This document shows positions 7,245 through 15,838 of a stretch of DNA of 64,000 bases, piece after piece. Position 1 is the first letter of the stretch, and each line of letters opens with the position of its first letter. The translations under genes and the position numbers were made by a program. The notes below the pieces were generated by a model. The model searched no databases and was not told the DNA's origin. It saw only the letters and a list, made by a program, of their open reading frames with translations. Source of the DNA: Bradyrhizobium arachidis (GTDB lineage Bacteria; Pseudomonadota; Alphaproteobacteria; Rhizobiales; Xanthobacteraceae); contig NZ_CP030050.1 in assembly GCF_015291705.1 (NCBI RefSeq), positions 7,998,001 through 8,062,000 of the forward strand, read 5' to 3'.

Positions 7245-8954
7245 CTAGTGGTGGTGGTGCTCGTCCGGCGGGCTGGTGATCACAGTGCCGGCGGTCGGGT
7301 CGAGGAACAGCGCGTCAGCCCGCAAGTCGTGGCTGTGATCATGGTCGAAGTCGAACAGGTCCATGATCGAGCCGGAGGTGGCGTCGAACGAGCCGCCACC
7401 CAGGCGCTTGCCATGCAGCCAGTTGTCCTCGATGAAGCGGACCACCGAAGCCTGCGTGGTGTAGTTGTGGCTGACGTAGTTCGTCTTGGCGTAGGGCGAG
7501 ACCACGATCAGGGGAACGCGGGTGCCCGGACCGCAGCGGCCGTTCACCGGCTTGCCGCCGAGACCGTTCGGCGCCGGCTGCTTGTTGGGACCGAGGCCGC
7601 ACAGGCCAGGACCGTTGACCTGATCGGCGGCCGCATCATACGAGGCGGTCTTCGGCGCGACGTATTGGTGGTCGTACCAGCCGTCGGAGTCGTCGTAGGT
7701 GATGATGACGGCGGTCTCGCGCCACTCCGGCTGCTTCTGGAGGAAGTTGATCAGCTCGACATTGCCCGCCTGCTCGTCGAGCGGATCGGAATTGCCGGCA
7801 TGACCGTCCTGGAAGGCGGGCATCTTGACGTAGGAGACGGCCGGGAAGTTGCCGGCCTTGATCGCGGCATAGAGGTCTTCGAGATCGTAATTGTGGTTGG
7901 CCGGATCGACCTTGCCGTTGAAGTCATGGGTATGGCCGATCGCATGGACCGAGCTCGGCCGGGCATGGGACGGGTTCGCCGTGGAGGCGTGATACTGGAA
8001 GAAGGCGTGGTGGGGAATGTAGTCGACGATGGTGCCGTTGACGTTGCTGGAGAACGTGCTGCGGGCGCAGCCGGTGGTGCCGTTGGCGTTCTTGAGCGTC
8101 AGGTCGAAGCCGCCCATGAAGCTGCCCCAGCTGATATGCTCAGCGGTGAGCAGGTCGCCGATATTCTTGCCGCCCATCAGCATCGTGCTGGTCGTGCTCG
8201 AACAGGCATCGTTACCCGGATCGGTATCGCCGGTCAGCGTCAGGCCGCCCTGGCCGTCGGCGATCGACGACGTGGTGCCGACCACCGGCTGCACGCCGTT
8301 GGTCTGGCCGGCAACCACTTCGAGCATGCCGGGCGTCGACGGGCCGAACGTGTCGGTCCAGTTGTTGTCGCTCATGGCGAAGTGCTGGGCATAGTTCCAC
8401 AGCGCGGTGACGGTGTTGCCGTCGAAATAGCCCATGACCTGACCGTTGGTGCCGAAGGCGCCGGCGCCGCCGGCGGTGCCGCGGCCAGTGAATTTCGGGA
8501 ACAGGTCTTCCTTGCCGTTGTCCACGGCCTGCTGCTCGGGCGTGTAGGAGTGGTTCTGCGAGCGCGTGTTGGCCTGGGTGCGGTCGAGGCGGAACGGGTC
8601 GGTCGCGCCGGTGCCGTTGGCCGGATTGTTGTTGGGGTTGTTCAACAGCAGATTGGCGTTGGCGAGGTTGTTGACCTTTGGCGTATGCGGCTTCGGAACG
8701 AAGGGGATCGAGCCGGTCGGGTTGGTCGCGTTCGGATAGGTCGCAAAGTAATGGTCGAACGAGCGGTTCTCGTTGAAGATCACCACGAGATGCTTGATAG
8801 GCGTCTCGGTGTGGATGTCGTGCGCATGACGATGATGATCGTCATGTCCGTGATCGCGATCGCGACCGAAATCGTCGGCGAGGACGGGAAGAGTGCACGC
8901 GAGCGCGCTCGCGGCCGCGAAAATCGCAGCCGTCGTCAGAAGTCTCGATTTCAT
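7245..8954 (-). CDS. Exported phosphoesterase (PF04185; acid phosphatase/phospholipase C type) with His-rich ends
   Basis: 569 residues with a signal peptide (MKSRLLTTAAIFAAASALAC, cleavage near VLADD). The family signature NENRSFDHYF is at residues 61-70 and the metal-binding DDSDGWYDH motif lies in the C-terminal half, as in AcpA-like acid phosphatases and non-specific phospholipases C. Between the signal and the first motif is a His/Asp-rich run (DRDHGHDDHHRHAHDIH), and the protein ends in DEHHHH. It would release phosphate from phosphoesters or phospholipids in the periplasm. A candidate Pho box lies 60 bases upstream and the peroxidase gene follows after 18 bases. I used the ATG at 8954; an upstream start would spoil the signal peptide. 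Confidence 0.85.
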   Translation of the reverse strand: MKSRLLTTAAIFAAASALACTLPVLADDFGRDRDHGHDDHHRHAHDIHTETPIKHLVVIFNENRSFDHYFATYPNATNPTGSIPFVPKPHTPKVNNLANANLLLNNPNNNPANGTGATDPFRLDRTQANTRSQNHSYTPEQQAVDNGKEDLFPKFTGRGTAGGAGAFGTNGQVMGYFDGNTVTALWNYAQHFAMSDNNWTDTFGPSTPGMLEVVAGQTNGVQPVVGTTSSIADGQGGLTLTGDTDPGNDACSSTTSTMLMGGKNIGDLLTAEHISWGSFMGGFDLTLKNANGTTGCARSTFSSNVNGTIVDYIPHHAFFQYHASTANPSHARPSSVHAIGHTHDFNGKVDPANHNYDLEDLYAAIKAGNFPAVSYVKMPAFQDGHAGNSDPLDEQAGNVELINFLQKQPEWRETAVIITYDDSDGWYDHQYVAPKTASYDAAADQVNGPGLCGLGPNKQPAPNGLGGKPVNGRCGPGTRVPLIVVSPYAKTNYVSHNYTTQASVVRFIEDNWLHGKRLGGGSFDATSGSIMDLFDFDHDHSHDLRADALFLDPTAGTVITSPPDEHHHH

Positions 8955-8997
8955 TTTTTTTGACGCCCCGGAAATGAGGATGTTTACGATCAGAAAT

Positions 8998-9031
8998 GTT
9001 CTAAACACCGCGAATGACAGAGCTGTGTCAG
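8998..9031 (-). promoter_or_regulatory. Candidate Pho box and -10 for the phosphoesterase-peroxidase operon
   Basis: On the minus strand, CTGACAC-AGCT-CTGTCAT (9031 down to 9014) matches the PhoB direct-repeat consensus CTGTCAT-N4-CTGTCAT at 12 of 14 positions, with a perfect downstream half. Ten bases further is TAGAAC (9003-8998), a plausible -10 at the spacing usual for PhoB-activated promoters, which have no -35. The translation start is at 8954. The downstream gene is a phosphoesterase, which fits phosphate-starvation control. This is a by-eye match. Confidence 0.5.
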
Positions 9032-9223
9032 TTTGACGCACGAGACACTTTGCGCAGTGGCGGAGCGAAGATTTTTTAGGCAGGCGCCTGCTCCGCCGCG
9101 CCGGGCCACGTCATGTCGCTTTATTCCCTGCACGACGGCAAAAATGATCGCGTCCAGATTGTTGCGCGACGCGCCCGGTTGCATTTAGCTTTGCCGGACA
9201 AGAACAAGCTCTCAGGGGGAAAC

Positions 9224-10399
9224 ATGAAAGCCGCTCTTCGCAGGCGCACGCGCCATGCCGCGTCAGCCCTGGTCGCAACGTCACTGGCTGGCCTCGCCAG
9301 TTTCGCCGCCCGCGCCGAAATCGTCGTCACCGCCAATGACGGCAAGATGGTTCTGGAGAACGGCAATGCCGTGGTGCGCAAGCAGCCGCTGCCGGACACG
9401 GTCAGCGTGATCGACCTCACCGATGGCGTGCTGAAACTGCTGGGCGAGGTTCCTGCACCCGCCAGCGTCGTCGGCCCGCCACCGAGCGTGGCGATCGCGC
9501 CGGATGGTTCGTTTGCGCTGGTGACAGGCGCGATGAAGGTCGATCCGGCGGATGCGACCAAGACTATTCCCGACGACAAGCTCTCGGTGATCGATATCAA
9601 ATCAACACCGCCAAAGGTGCTCGCGACATTGCAGGCCGGTGCAGGCGCGGCCGGAGTGTCAATCAACCGCGCAGGCACGCTGGCGCTGGTTGCGAACCGC
9701 AGCGAAGGCACGGTTTCGGTCTTCACCATTAGCGGCAACGCGCTGACGGCAAGCGGCAAGATCCAGCTCGGTGACGCCAAGTCGGGCCCGAGCCACGCCG
9801 TGTTCTCGCGCGATGGCGCGACCGCGCTGGTCACCCGCGACGGCGACAGCAAGATCTCGCTTCTCACTGTGGACGGCAGCAAGGTCGAGTACGCCAAGCG
9901 CGATCTCTCCGCGGGTGTGCGTCCTTACGACATCGATCTCACCGGCGCGGCCGCGGCCGTCGTCGGCAATGTCGGCGCCGGCGGCGGCGACAATGATACG
10001 ATCAGCCTGATCGACATGACCGCAAAGCCAATCCGGGTCGTCACGACGGTCACCGTCGGACAGACGCCTGAGGCCGTCAAAATGTCCCCGGACAGCAACT
10101 ACGTTTCCGTCACCGTCATGAACGGCTCGAACAAGCCGTCGGCCTCGCCTTTCTTCAACGATTTCGGCCTGCTCAAGGTCTACCGGATCTCAGGCACCGA
10201 CCTCACGCCGGTTGCGGAAGCCAAGATCGGCCATTGGTGCCAGGGCATGGTGTGGTCCAAGGACTCCAAACATGTCGTGGCGCAGTGCATGGTCGAGAAC
10301 GAGCTGCTCGCCTTCTCGTTCGACGGCAAGGCGCTGACCAAGACGTCGACGCTCAAGCTGCAGGTGAGCCCTGCGGGCATTCGCACCGCGGAGCCGTAA
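9224..10399 (+). CDS. Periplasmic YVTN-type beta-propeller protein
   Basis: 391 residues with a signal peptide (positively charged start, then ASALVATSLAGLASFA, cleavage near ARAEI). The mature part consists of repeated blades with segments such as TVSVIDLTDG, SVAIAPDGSFALVT, LSVIDIKS, GTVSVFTISG and AVKMSPDSNYVSVTV, typical of seven-bladed YVTN/lactonase-like propellers. These bind partners or small molecules and some hydrolyse lactones. CAGGGGGAAAC gives a ribosome site before the ATG at 9224. The gene is divergent from the phosphoesterase. Whether it works with that protein or the peroxidase is not shown by the sequence. Confidence 0.75.
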   Translation: MKAALRRRTRHAASALVATSLAGLASFAARAEIVVTANDGKMVLENGNAVVRKQPLPDTVSVIDLTDGVLKLLGEVPAPASVVGPPPSVAIAPDGSFALVTGAMKVDPADATKTIPDDKLSVIDIKSTPPKVLATLQAGAGAAGVSINRAGTLALVANRSEGTVSVFTISGNALTASGKIQLGDAKSGPSHAVFSRDGATALVTRDGDSKISLLTVDGSKVEYAKRDLSAGVRPYDIDLTGAAAAVVGNVGAGGGDNDTISLIDMTAKPIRVVTTVTVGQTPEAVKMSPDSNYVSVTVMNGSNKPSASPFFNDFGLLKVYRISGTDLTPVAEAKIGHWCQGMVWSKDSKHVVAQCMVENELLAFSFDGKALTKTSTLKLQVSPAGIRTAEP

Positions 10400-10407
10400 G
10401 GTCAGCG

Positions 10408-10432
10408 GGCGGCGCAGGCCCCCTGCGCCGCC
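10408..10432. terminator. Hairpin terminator between convergent genes
   Basis: GGCGGCGCAGG (10408-10418) and CCTGCGCCGCC (10422-10432) form a perfect 11-bp GC-rich stem with a three-base loop, in the 40-base gap between two convergent genes. It lacks a U-tract on either side. It can serve both strands as a transcription stop or 3'-end stabiliser. Confidence 0.55.
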
Positions 10433-10439
10433 GCCTGCC

Positions 10440-11231
10440 CTACTCGGTGCGGATCGGCGCGTCCTTCAGGCCGTTGTTGTCATAGGCCCTGCGGAGCGTG
10501 CCGTTCGTGGTCGCATCCGTCATGAACTTGGTCACGAACGCCAAAGCCTGGTTGTGGCCGAGCGGGACAGCGACGGCGGTCACCGTCTTCTTGAAGGTCT
10601 CGTCGAGCACGCGCGTGCCCGGGATCTTCTGCGCCATCTTGTTGAGCTGGTCGCGCGACAGCGCGAAGGCATCGATCTCGCCGCTCTTCAGGAGCGCGAA
10701 TATTTCATCATAGGTCTGATAGCCGGTGACCTTCGCGTTCTTCAGATGCGCAACGGCGCCGCGCATCGTAGTCGTGGCGTTGACCGCCGCGACCTTGATG
10801 CCCGCCTGGTCGAGCGTGGCGAAATTGGTGACGCTCGAGCCCGGCTTGACGATGTAGGTGGCGTCCGCGACCTCGTAGATCGGGCCGAACATCATTTTCG
10901 TCTCGCGCTCGGGATCCTTCGGGAGCCAGGTGACGTCCCATGTGCCCTTGCCCGCCGCGTCGGTGATCTGCCCGGAATTCTGGTGCACGACATATTCGAC
11001 CGCCACGCCGAGCTGCGCGGCCATCTCCTTGCCGAGATCGACGGGAACGCCGGAATAACCGGATTCGGTCTTGGTCGACCAGAATGCACCGCCCGCGGGG
11101 CTGATCGCGATCGCGACCCGCAGCTTGCCGGTCGGCGCGATCTCGTCCTTCAAACCATCGGCTAGCGCGGGCATGGCAAACGCCGCGGCAAGAGCAAGGC
11201 CAGCGAGGGCCGATTGGAGGAAGGTCGGCAT
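10440..11231 (-). CDS. Periplasmic solute-binding protein (amino-acid ABC transporter type)
   Basis: 263 residues with a signal peptide (ALAGLALAAAFAMPALA, cleavage after ALADG). The SBP_bac_3 pattern is visible: GKLRVAIAISPAGGAFW, SGYSGVPVDLGKEMAAQLGV, GTWDVTWLPKDPERE and a hinge region GIKVAAVNATT. Such proteins deliver polar amino acids or related compounds to an ABC importer. No permease or ATPase gene adjoins it, so it is an orphan binding protein here, possibly sensory or serving a distant transporter. A GAGGAG ribosome site precedes the start. Confidence 0.82.
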   Translation of the reverse strand: MPTFLQSALAGLALAAAFAMPALADGLKDEIAPTGKLRVAIAISPAGGAFWSTKTESGYSGVPVDLGKEMAAQLGVAVEYVVHQNSGQITDAAGKGTWDVTWLPKDPERETKMMFGPIYEVADATYIVKPGSSVTNFATLDQAGIKVAAVNATTTMRGAVAHLKNAKVTGYQTYDEIFALLKSGEIDAFALSRDQLNKMAQKIPGTRVLDETFKKTVTAVAVPLGHNQALAFVTKFMTDATTNGTLRRAYDNNGLKDAPIRTE

Positions 11232-11472
11232 ATCATGTTCTCCTCACCTTTTCTTCTTTTCGAATTTGCACCGTCCGACCGCTTCCCACGGTCCTCGCCG
11301 CAATTCTGGTCGATCGTGCGCTCGGTGAAAAGCGGTTTGTCATGGCAAATCTGTCAAAGGCCACAGCGCCGTTTGCAGTGCAAGGCCTCTGACCGCCATG
11401 GCTATGGTGTTCCACGGAAGGGCATTTGTTGCTAGCCTGCCGCACCGACAGACAATCATCGGGGGCCACCGA

Positions 11473-12666
11473 ATGACCTCAGCCAATCCGGCTTCTTCCG
11501 CACGGCGCAACGAAGCGTGGAGACAATTCGGGCAGGCATTGGCCGCCACCGCGGCCGTGGTCGCGCTGGCCGGCTGCGAGGACAAGAACACGTTCGTCGC
11601 GCCGCCGCCGCCCAAGGTGGACGTGGCAACGCCAGTGCAGCGGCCGGTGACGCGCTATGTCGAAGCCACCGGCAACACCGCGCCGATCAAGAGCGTCGAT
11701 CTCGTCGCGCGCGTGCAAGGCTTCCTGCAATCGATCGACTACCAGGACGGCACCTTCGTCAAGCAGGGCACCCAGCTGTTCACGATCGAGCCCGAGACCT
11801 ACAAGCTCAAGGTCGAGCAGGCGAAGGCCGCCGAGGTCGGCGCGCAGGCCACGGTCAAGCAGGCCGAAGCCGATTACAAGCGGCAGGCCGAGCTGGTGCA
11901 GCGCCAGGCGGTCTCGCAGTCCACGCTCGACACCTCGACATCCACCCGCGACAACGCTCAGGCCAGTCTGCAGCAGGCCCAGGTCAACACCAGGCTTGCC
12001 GAGGTCAATTACGGCTACACCAGGGTGGCGGCGCCGTTCGACGGCATCGTCAGCGCGCATCTGGTCTCGGTCGGCGAGCTCGTCGGCTTCTCATCCCCGA
12101 CCCAGCTCGCGACCATCGTCGCGCTGGACCCGATCTGGGTGAACTTCACCGTCAACGAGCAGGATGTGCTGCGCATTCGCGCCGAAGCGACCCGCCGCGG
12201 GCTGACCGTGGCCGAGCTCAGACAGTTGCCGGTCCAGGTGGGCCTCCAGACCGAGACCGGCTATCCGCATGAAGGTCACCTCGACTACGTCTCGCCGACC
12301 CTCAATACGTCGACGGGCACGCTCGCCGTGCGCGGCGTCATACCCAACGAGAAGCGGGTGCTGCTGCCCGGTTATTTCGTCCGCGTCCGCGTGCCCTTCA
12401 CGCAGCAGCAGGACGCCCTGCTCGTCCCCGACACCGCGCTCGGCAGCGACCAGGGCGGCCGCTATCTCCTCGTGGTCAACGGCGACAACGTGGTCGAGCA
12501 GCGCAAGGTGCAAATCGGCCCGACCGACAACGGCCTGCGCGTGATCGAGAGCGGGCTGAAGCCGGACGACCGGGTGGTGATCGCAGGACTCTTGCGCGTG
12601 ATCCCGGGCCAGAAGATCGATCCGCAGGTGACCAAGATCGACCAGCCGCAGGCGTCGGCCAAGTAA
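11473..12666 (+). CDS. RND efflux periplasmic adaptor (membrane fusion protein)
   Basis: 397 residues. The N-terminus carries a lipobox-like VALAGC (Cys at about residue 34), so it is probably a lipoprotein of the inner membrane. Then follow the AcrA-like regions: barrel-sandwich half (VDLVARVQGFLQSIDYQDG, FVKQGTQLFTIEP), a coiled-coil hairpin rich in Ala/Gln/Glu, the second half (YGYTRVAAPFDGIVSA), a beta-barrel domain and the membrane-proximal part (LLVPDTALG). It links the inner-membrane pump encoded 13 bases downstream to an outer-membrane channel. No channel gene is adjacent, so a shared TolC-like protein is likely. I preferred the ATG at 11473 because the hydrophobic segment then sits close to the N-terminus. 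Confidence 0.9.
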   Translation: MTSANPASSARRNEAWRQFGQALAATAAVVALAGCEDKNTFVAPPPPKVDVATPVQRPVTRYVEATGNTAPIKSVDLVARVQGFLQSIDYQDGTFVKQGTQLFTIEPETYKLKVEQAKAAEVGAQATVKQAEADYKRQAELVQRQAVSQSTLDTSTSTRDNAQASLQQAQVNTRLAEVNYGYTRVAAPFDGIVSAHLVSVGELVGFSSPTQLATIVALDPIWVNFTVNEQDVLRIRAEATRRGLTVAELRQLPVQVGLQTETGYPHEGHLDYVSPTLNTSTGTLAVRGVIPNEKRVLLPGYFVRVRVPFTQQQDALLVPDTALGSDQGGRYLLVVNGDNVVEQRKVQIGPTDNGLRVIESGLKPDDRVVIAGLLRVIPGQKIDPQVTKIDQPQASAK

Positions 12667-12679
12667 GGGGTCGCCAGCC

Positions 12680-15600
12680 ATGATCTCAAAGTTCTTCATC
12701 GAGCGGCCGGTCCTCTCGAACGTCATCGCGCTTCTGATGATCCTGATCGGCGGCGTCGCGCTGTTCAACCTCGCGATCGCGCAATATCCTGATGTGGTGC
12801 CGCCGACGGTGCAGGTGACGACGCGCTATCCCGGCGCCAGCGCCAAGACCGTGATCGACACGGTTGCCTTGCCGATAGAACAGCAAGTCAACGGCGTCGA
12901 GGACATGCTCTACATGCAGTCCTACAGCGGCTCCGACGGCACCTATACGCTGACCGTGACCTTCAAGATCGGCACCGACCTCAACTTCGCGCAGGTGCTG
13001 GTGCAGAACCGCGTCTCCAGCGCGCTGTCGCAACTGCCGCAGGCGGTGCAGAACCAGGGAGTCACCGTCCAGAAGAAATCGACCTCGATCCTCCTGTTCG
13101 TGACACTGACCTCGCCGGACAAGACCTTCGACAGCCTCTATTTGAGCAACTACGCCACCATCAACATCCGCGACGAGCTCTCGCGCCTGCCCGGCGTCGG
13201 CAACGTCACCGTGTTCGGCGCCGGCCAGTATTCGATGCGGGTCTGGCTCGATCCGAACAAGCTGCAGGTGCGAGGGCTGGTGCCGCAGGACATCATCAAC
13301 GCGATCCAGCAGCAGAGCCAACAGGTCTCCGCCGGCCAGGTCGGCGCGCCGCCGACGCCGCCGGGGCAGGCGTTCCAGTACACGCTCAACGTCAACGGCC
13401 GGCTCGACGACGCCACGCAGTTCGAGAACATCATCGTCAAGACGGGCACCAGCGGCGACGTCACGCGGGTGCGCGACGTCGGCTGGGTCGAATTGGGCGC
13501 ACAGACCTACAGCCAGATCTTCTCGCTGAACAAGCAGCCTGCCACCGGCATCGGCGTGTTCCAGTCGCCTGGCGCCAATGCGCTCGAGGTCGAGCAGGCC
13601 GTCGAGAAGAAGATGGCGGAGCTCGCAAAAGCCTTCCCGCAAGGCATGAAGTACGACACGCCGTTCGACACCACGAAATTCGTGCAGGCTTCGGTGCACG
13701 AGGTCTACATGACCCTGATCGAGGCCGGCCTCCTGGTGCTGGTCGTGATCCTGGTGTTCCTGCAGGACTGGCGCGCGATGCTGGTGCCGGCGACGACGGT
13801 GCCCGTCACCATCATCGGCGCCTTCGCGGCGATGGCGGCGCTCGGCTTCACCATCAACATGTCGACGCTGTTCGCGATCGTGCTCGCGATCGGCATCGTG
13901 GTCGACGACGCCATCGTCGTGGTGGAAGGCGCGGCGCACAACATCGAGCAGGGCATGAACGGCCACGACGCCGCGATCAGGGCGATGGACCAGCTGTTCG
14001 CGCCGATCGTCGGCATCACGCTGGTGCTGATCTCGGTGTTCCTGCCGGCCTCGTTCCTCGCCGGCCTGACCGGGCGCATCTATTCGCAATTCGCGCTGGT
14101 GATCGCGGCGACCGCGCTGCTCTCCGCCATCAACGCGGCGACACTGAAGCCGACGCAATGCGCGCTGTGGCTGCGGCCGGCGGTGCCGCCGGAGCAGCGC
14201 AACTTCTTCTATCGCGGCTTCAACAACGTCTATAACCGCGTCGAACGCGGCTACACGCGGCTGATCACATTCCTGGTCAGGCACGCCACCCTCTCGGTCG
14301 CGTTCGCGCTGATTGTGATCGGGCTCAGCGGCTACGGCCTGTCGCGCGTGCCGACCGGCTTCCTGCCGATCGAGGACCAGGGCTATCTGATCGGCGCCGT
14401 GCAGCTGCCCGACGGCGCATCGCTGGAGCGGACCCAGAAGGTGCTCGACAAGGCCGCCGACATCGTCAGGGACACGCCCGGCGTCCAGCAGGTCATCACC
14501 ATCGCCGGCATCTCCGCGCTCGACAACAGCGCCAGCCTTGCCAATGCCGGCGTTGCCTACATCATCCTGAAGGATTGGGATGCGCGCAAAGGACCCGGCG
14601 AGGACCTGCGTTCGCTGGTGTACGGGCTGAACGACAAGCTCGCGACCATCATGGAGGCGCGCACGCTGGTGCTGCCGCCACCGCCGATCCAGGGCATCGG
14701 CAATGCCGCAGGCTTCTCGATGCAGGTCGAGCTGCGCGACGGCAACAGCGACTTCGCCAAGCTTCAGGCGATCACCGGCGCGATGGTCAGCAACGGCCAG
14801 AGCCAGAGCGCGCTGCAGCGCGTGCAGTCCTCGTTCCGCTCGTCGGTGCCGCAGTTCAACGTCGAGATCGACCGCATCAAGACCCAGACGCTGCACGTCA
14901 CCACCGACCAGGTGTTCGCGGCGCTGTCGACCTATCTCGGCTCGTCCTATGTCAACCAGTTCAACAAGTTCGGCCGCGTGTTCCAGGTCTATACGCAGGC
15001 CGATCCGGCGTTCCGCGTCACCGAGCGCGACATCGCCAACATGCAGGTGCGCAACTCCAACGGCGACATGATCCCGATCGGGACCGTCGCCAAGATCACG
15101 CCGGCCACCGGCCCGTCGCTGATCAGCCTCTACAATCTGTATCCCTCCTCCACTGTCATCGGCCTGCCGGCGCAGGGCTATTCGTCCGGCCAGTCGCTGA
15201 AGCTGATGGAGGAGATCGCAGAGAAGACGCTGCCGCCGGGCACCGGCTATGAATGGACCGCGATGTCCTATCAGGAGAAGGCGGTCTCCAACCAGATCTA
15301 CTGGGTGTTCGGGCTCGCCATGCTGCTGGTCTATCTCGTGCTCGCTGGCCAGTATGAGAGCTGGTACGCGCCGATCTCGGTGATCCTCGCGGTGCCGCTG
15401 TCGCTGCTCGGGCCGATGCTGATCCTCTCGGGCCTCAAGATCGACAACAACCTCTATTGCCAGATCGGCCTGATCCTGCTCATCGCGCTGTCGGCCAAGA
15501 ACGCCATCCTGATCGTCGAGGTCGGGCTCGAGCTGCACAACCGCGACGGCAAGCCGATCCTGGAGTCGGCGATCGAAGCGGCGCGCGCCCGCTTCCGCCC

Positions 15601-15838
15601 GATCCTGATGACCTCGTTCGCCTTCATCCTCGGCGTCGTGCCGCTGGTGATCGCGACCGGCGCCGGCGCCAGTGCGCGCAAGTCGATCGGCATCACGGTG
15701 TTCTCGGGCATGCTCGCCTCGACCTGCCTTGCGGTGCTGTTCGTGCCCGCCTTCTTCGTGGTGGTGCAGCGCTTCGAGAACTGGCGCGCGTCGAAGAAGG
15801 CGCCGAAGCCGCAGGCGGCGGCGGAGGTGAAGCCTTAA
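12680..15838 (+). CDS. RND multidrug efflux permease (HAE1 family)
   Basis: 1052 residues, the normal size for AcrB-type proton-driven pumps. It begins ISKFFIERPVLSNVIALLMI as usual for TM1. The proton-relay aspartates are Asp409/Asp410 in IGIVVDDAIVVVE and the partner lysine lies in SAKNAILIVE of TM10. Two large periplasmic loops follow TM1 and TM7. It exports lipophilic compounds together with the adaptor encoded just upstream; substrates cannot be read from the sequence. Its stop codon overlaps, in the opposite direction, the stop of the antiporter gene (shared TTAA at 15835-15838). Confidence 0.93.
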   Translation: MISKFFIERPVLSNVIALLMILIGGVALFNLAIAQYPDVVPPTVQVTTRYPGASAKTVIDTVALPIEQQVNGVEDMLYMQSYSGSDGTYTLTVTFKIGTDLNFAQVLVQNRVSSALSQLPQAVQNQGVTVQKKSTSILLFVTLTSPDKTFDSLYLSNYATINIRDELSRLPGVGNVTVFGAGQYSMRVWLDPNKLQVRGLVPQDIINAIQQQSQQVSAGQVGAPPTPPGQAFQYTLNVNGRLDDATQFENIIVKTGTSGDVTRVRDVGWVELGAQTYSQIFSLNKQPATGIGVFQSPGANALEVEQAVEKKMAELAKAFPQGMKYDTPFDTTKFVQASVHEVYMTLIEAGLLVLVVILVFLQDWRAMLVPATTVPVTIIGAFAAMAALGFTINMSTLFAIVLAIGIVVDDAIVVVEGAAHNIEQGMNGHDAAIRAMDQLFAPIVGITLVLISVFLPASFLAGLTGRIYSQFALVIAATALLSAINAATLKPTQCALWLRPAVPPEQRNFFYRGFNNVYNRVERGYTRLITFLVRHATLSVAFALIVIGLSGYGLSRVPTGFLPIEDQGYLIGAVQLPDGASLERTQKVLDKAADIVRDTPGVQQVITIAGISALDNSASLANAGVAYIILKDWDARKGPGEDLRSLVYGLNDKLATIMEARTLVLPPPPIQGIGNAAGFSMQVELRDGNSDFAKLQAITGAMVSNGQSQSALQRVQSSFRSSVPQFNVEIDRIKTQTLHVTTDQVFAALSTYLGSSYVNQFNKFGRVFQVYTQADPAFRVTERDIANMQVRNSNGDMIPIGTVAKITPATGPSLISLYNLYPSSTVIGLPAQGYSSGQSLKLMEEIAEKTLPPGTGYEWTAMSYQEKAVSNQIYWVFGLAMLLVYLVLAGQYESWYAPISVILAVPLSLLGPMLILSGLKIDNNLYCQIGLILLIALSAKNAILIVEVGLELHNRDGKPILESAIEAARARFRPILMTSFAFILGVVPLVIATGAGASARKSIGITVFSGMLASTCLAVLFVPAFFVVVQRFENWRASKKAPKPQAAAEVKP

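Noticed and set aside
7248..8963. A 571-codon open frame on the plus strand
   Set aside because: It mirrors the phosphoesterase gene; its translation is a Val/Arg/Gly-rich artefact.
12686..15538. A 950-codon open frame on the minus strand
   Set aside because: It lies wholly opposite the RND permease gene and its translation is rich in Arg, His, Gln and Asp with no domain, as expected for the mirror of a GC-rich coding strand.
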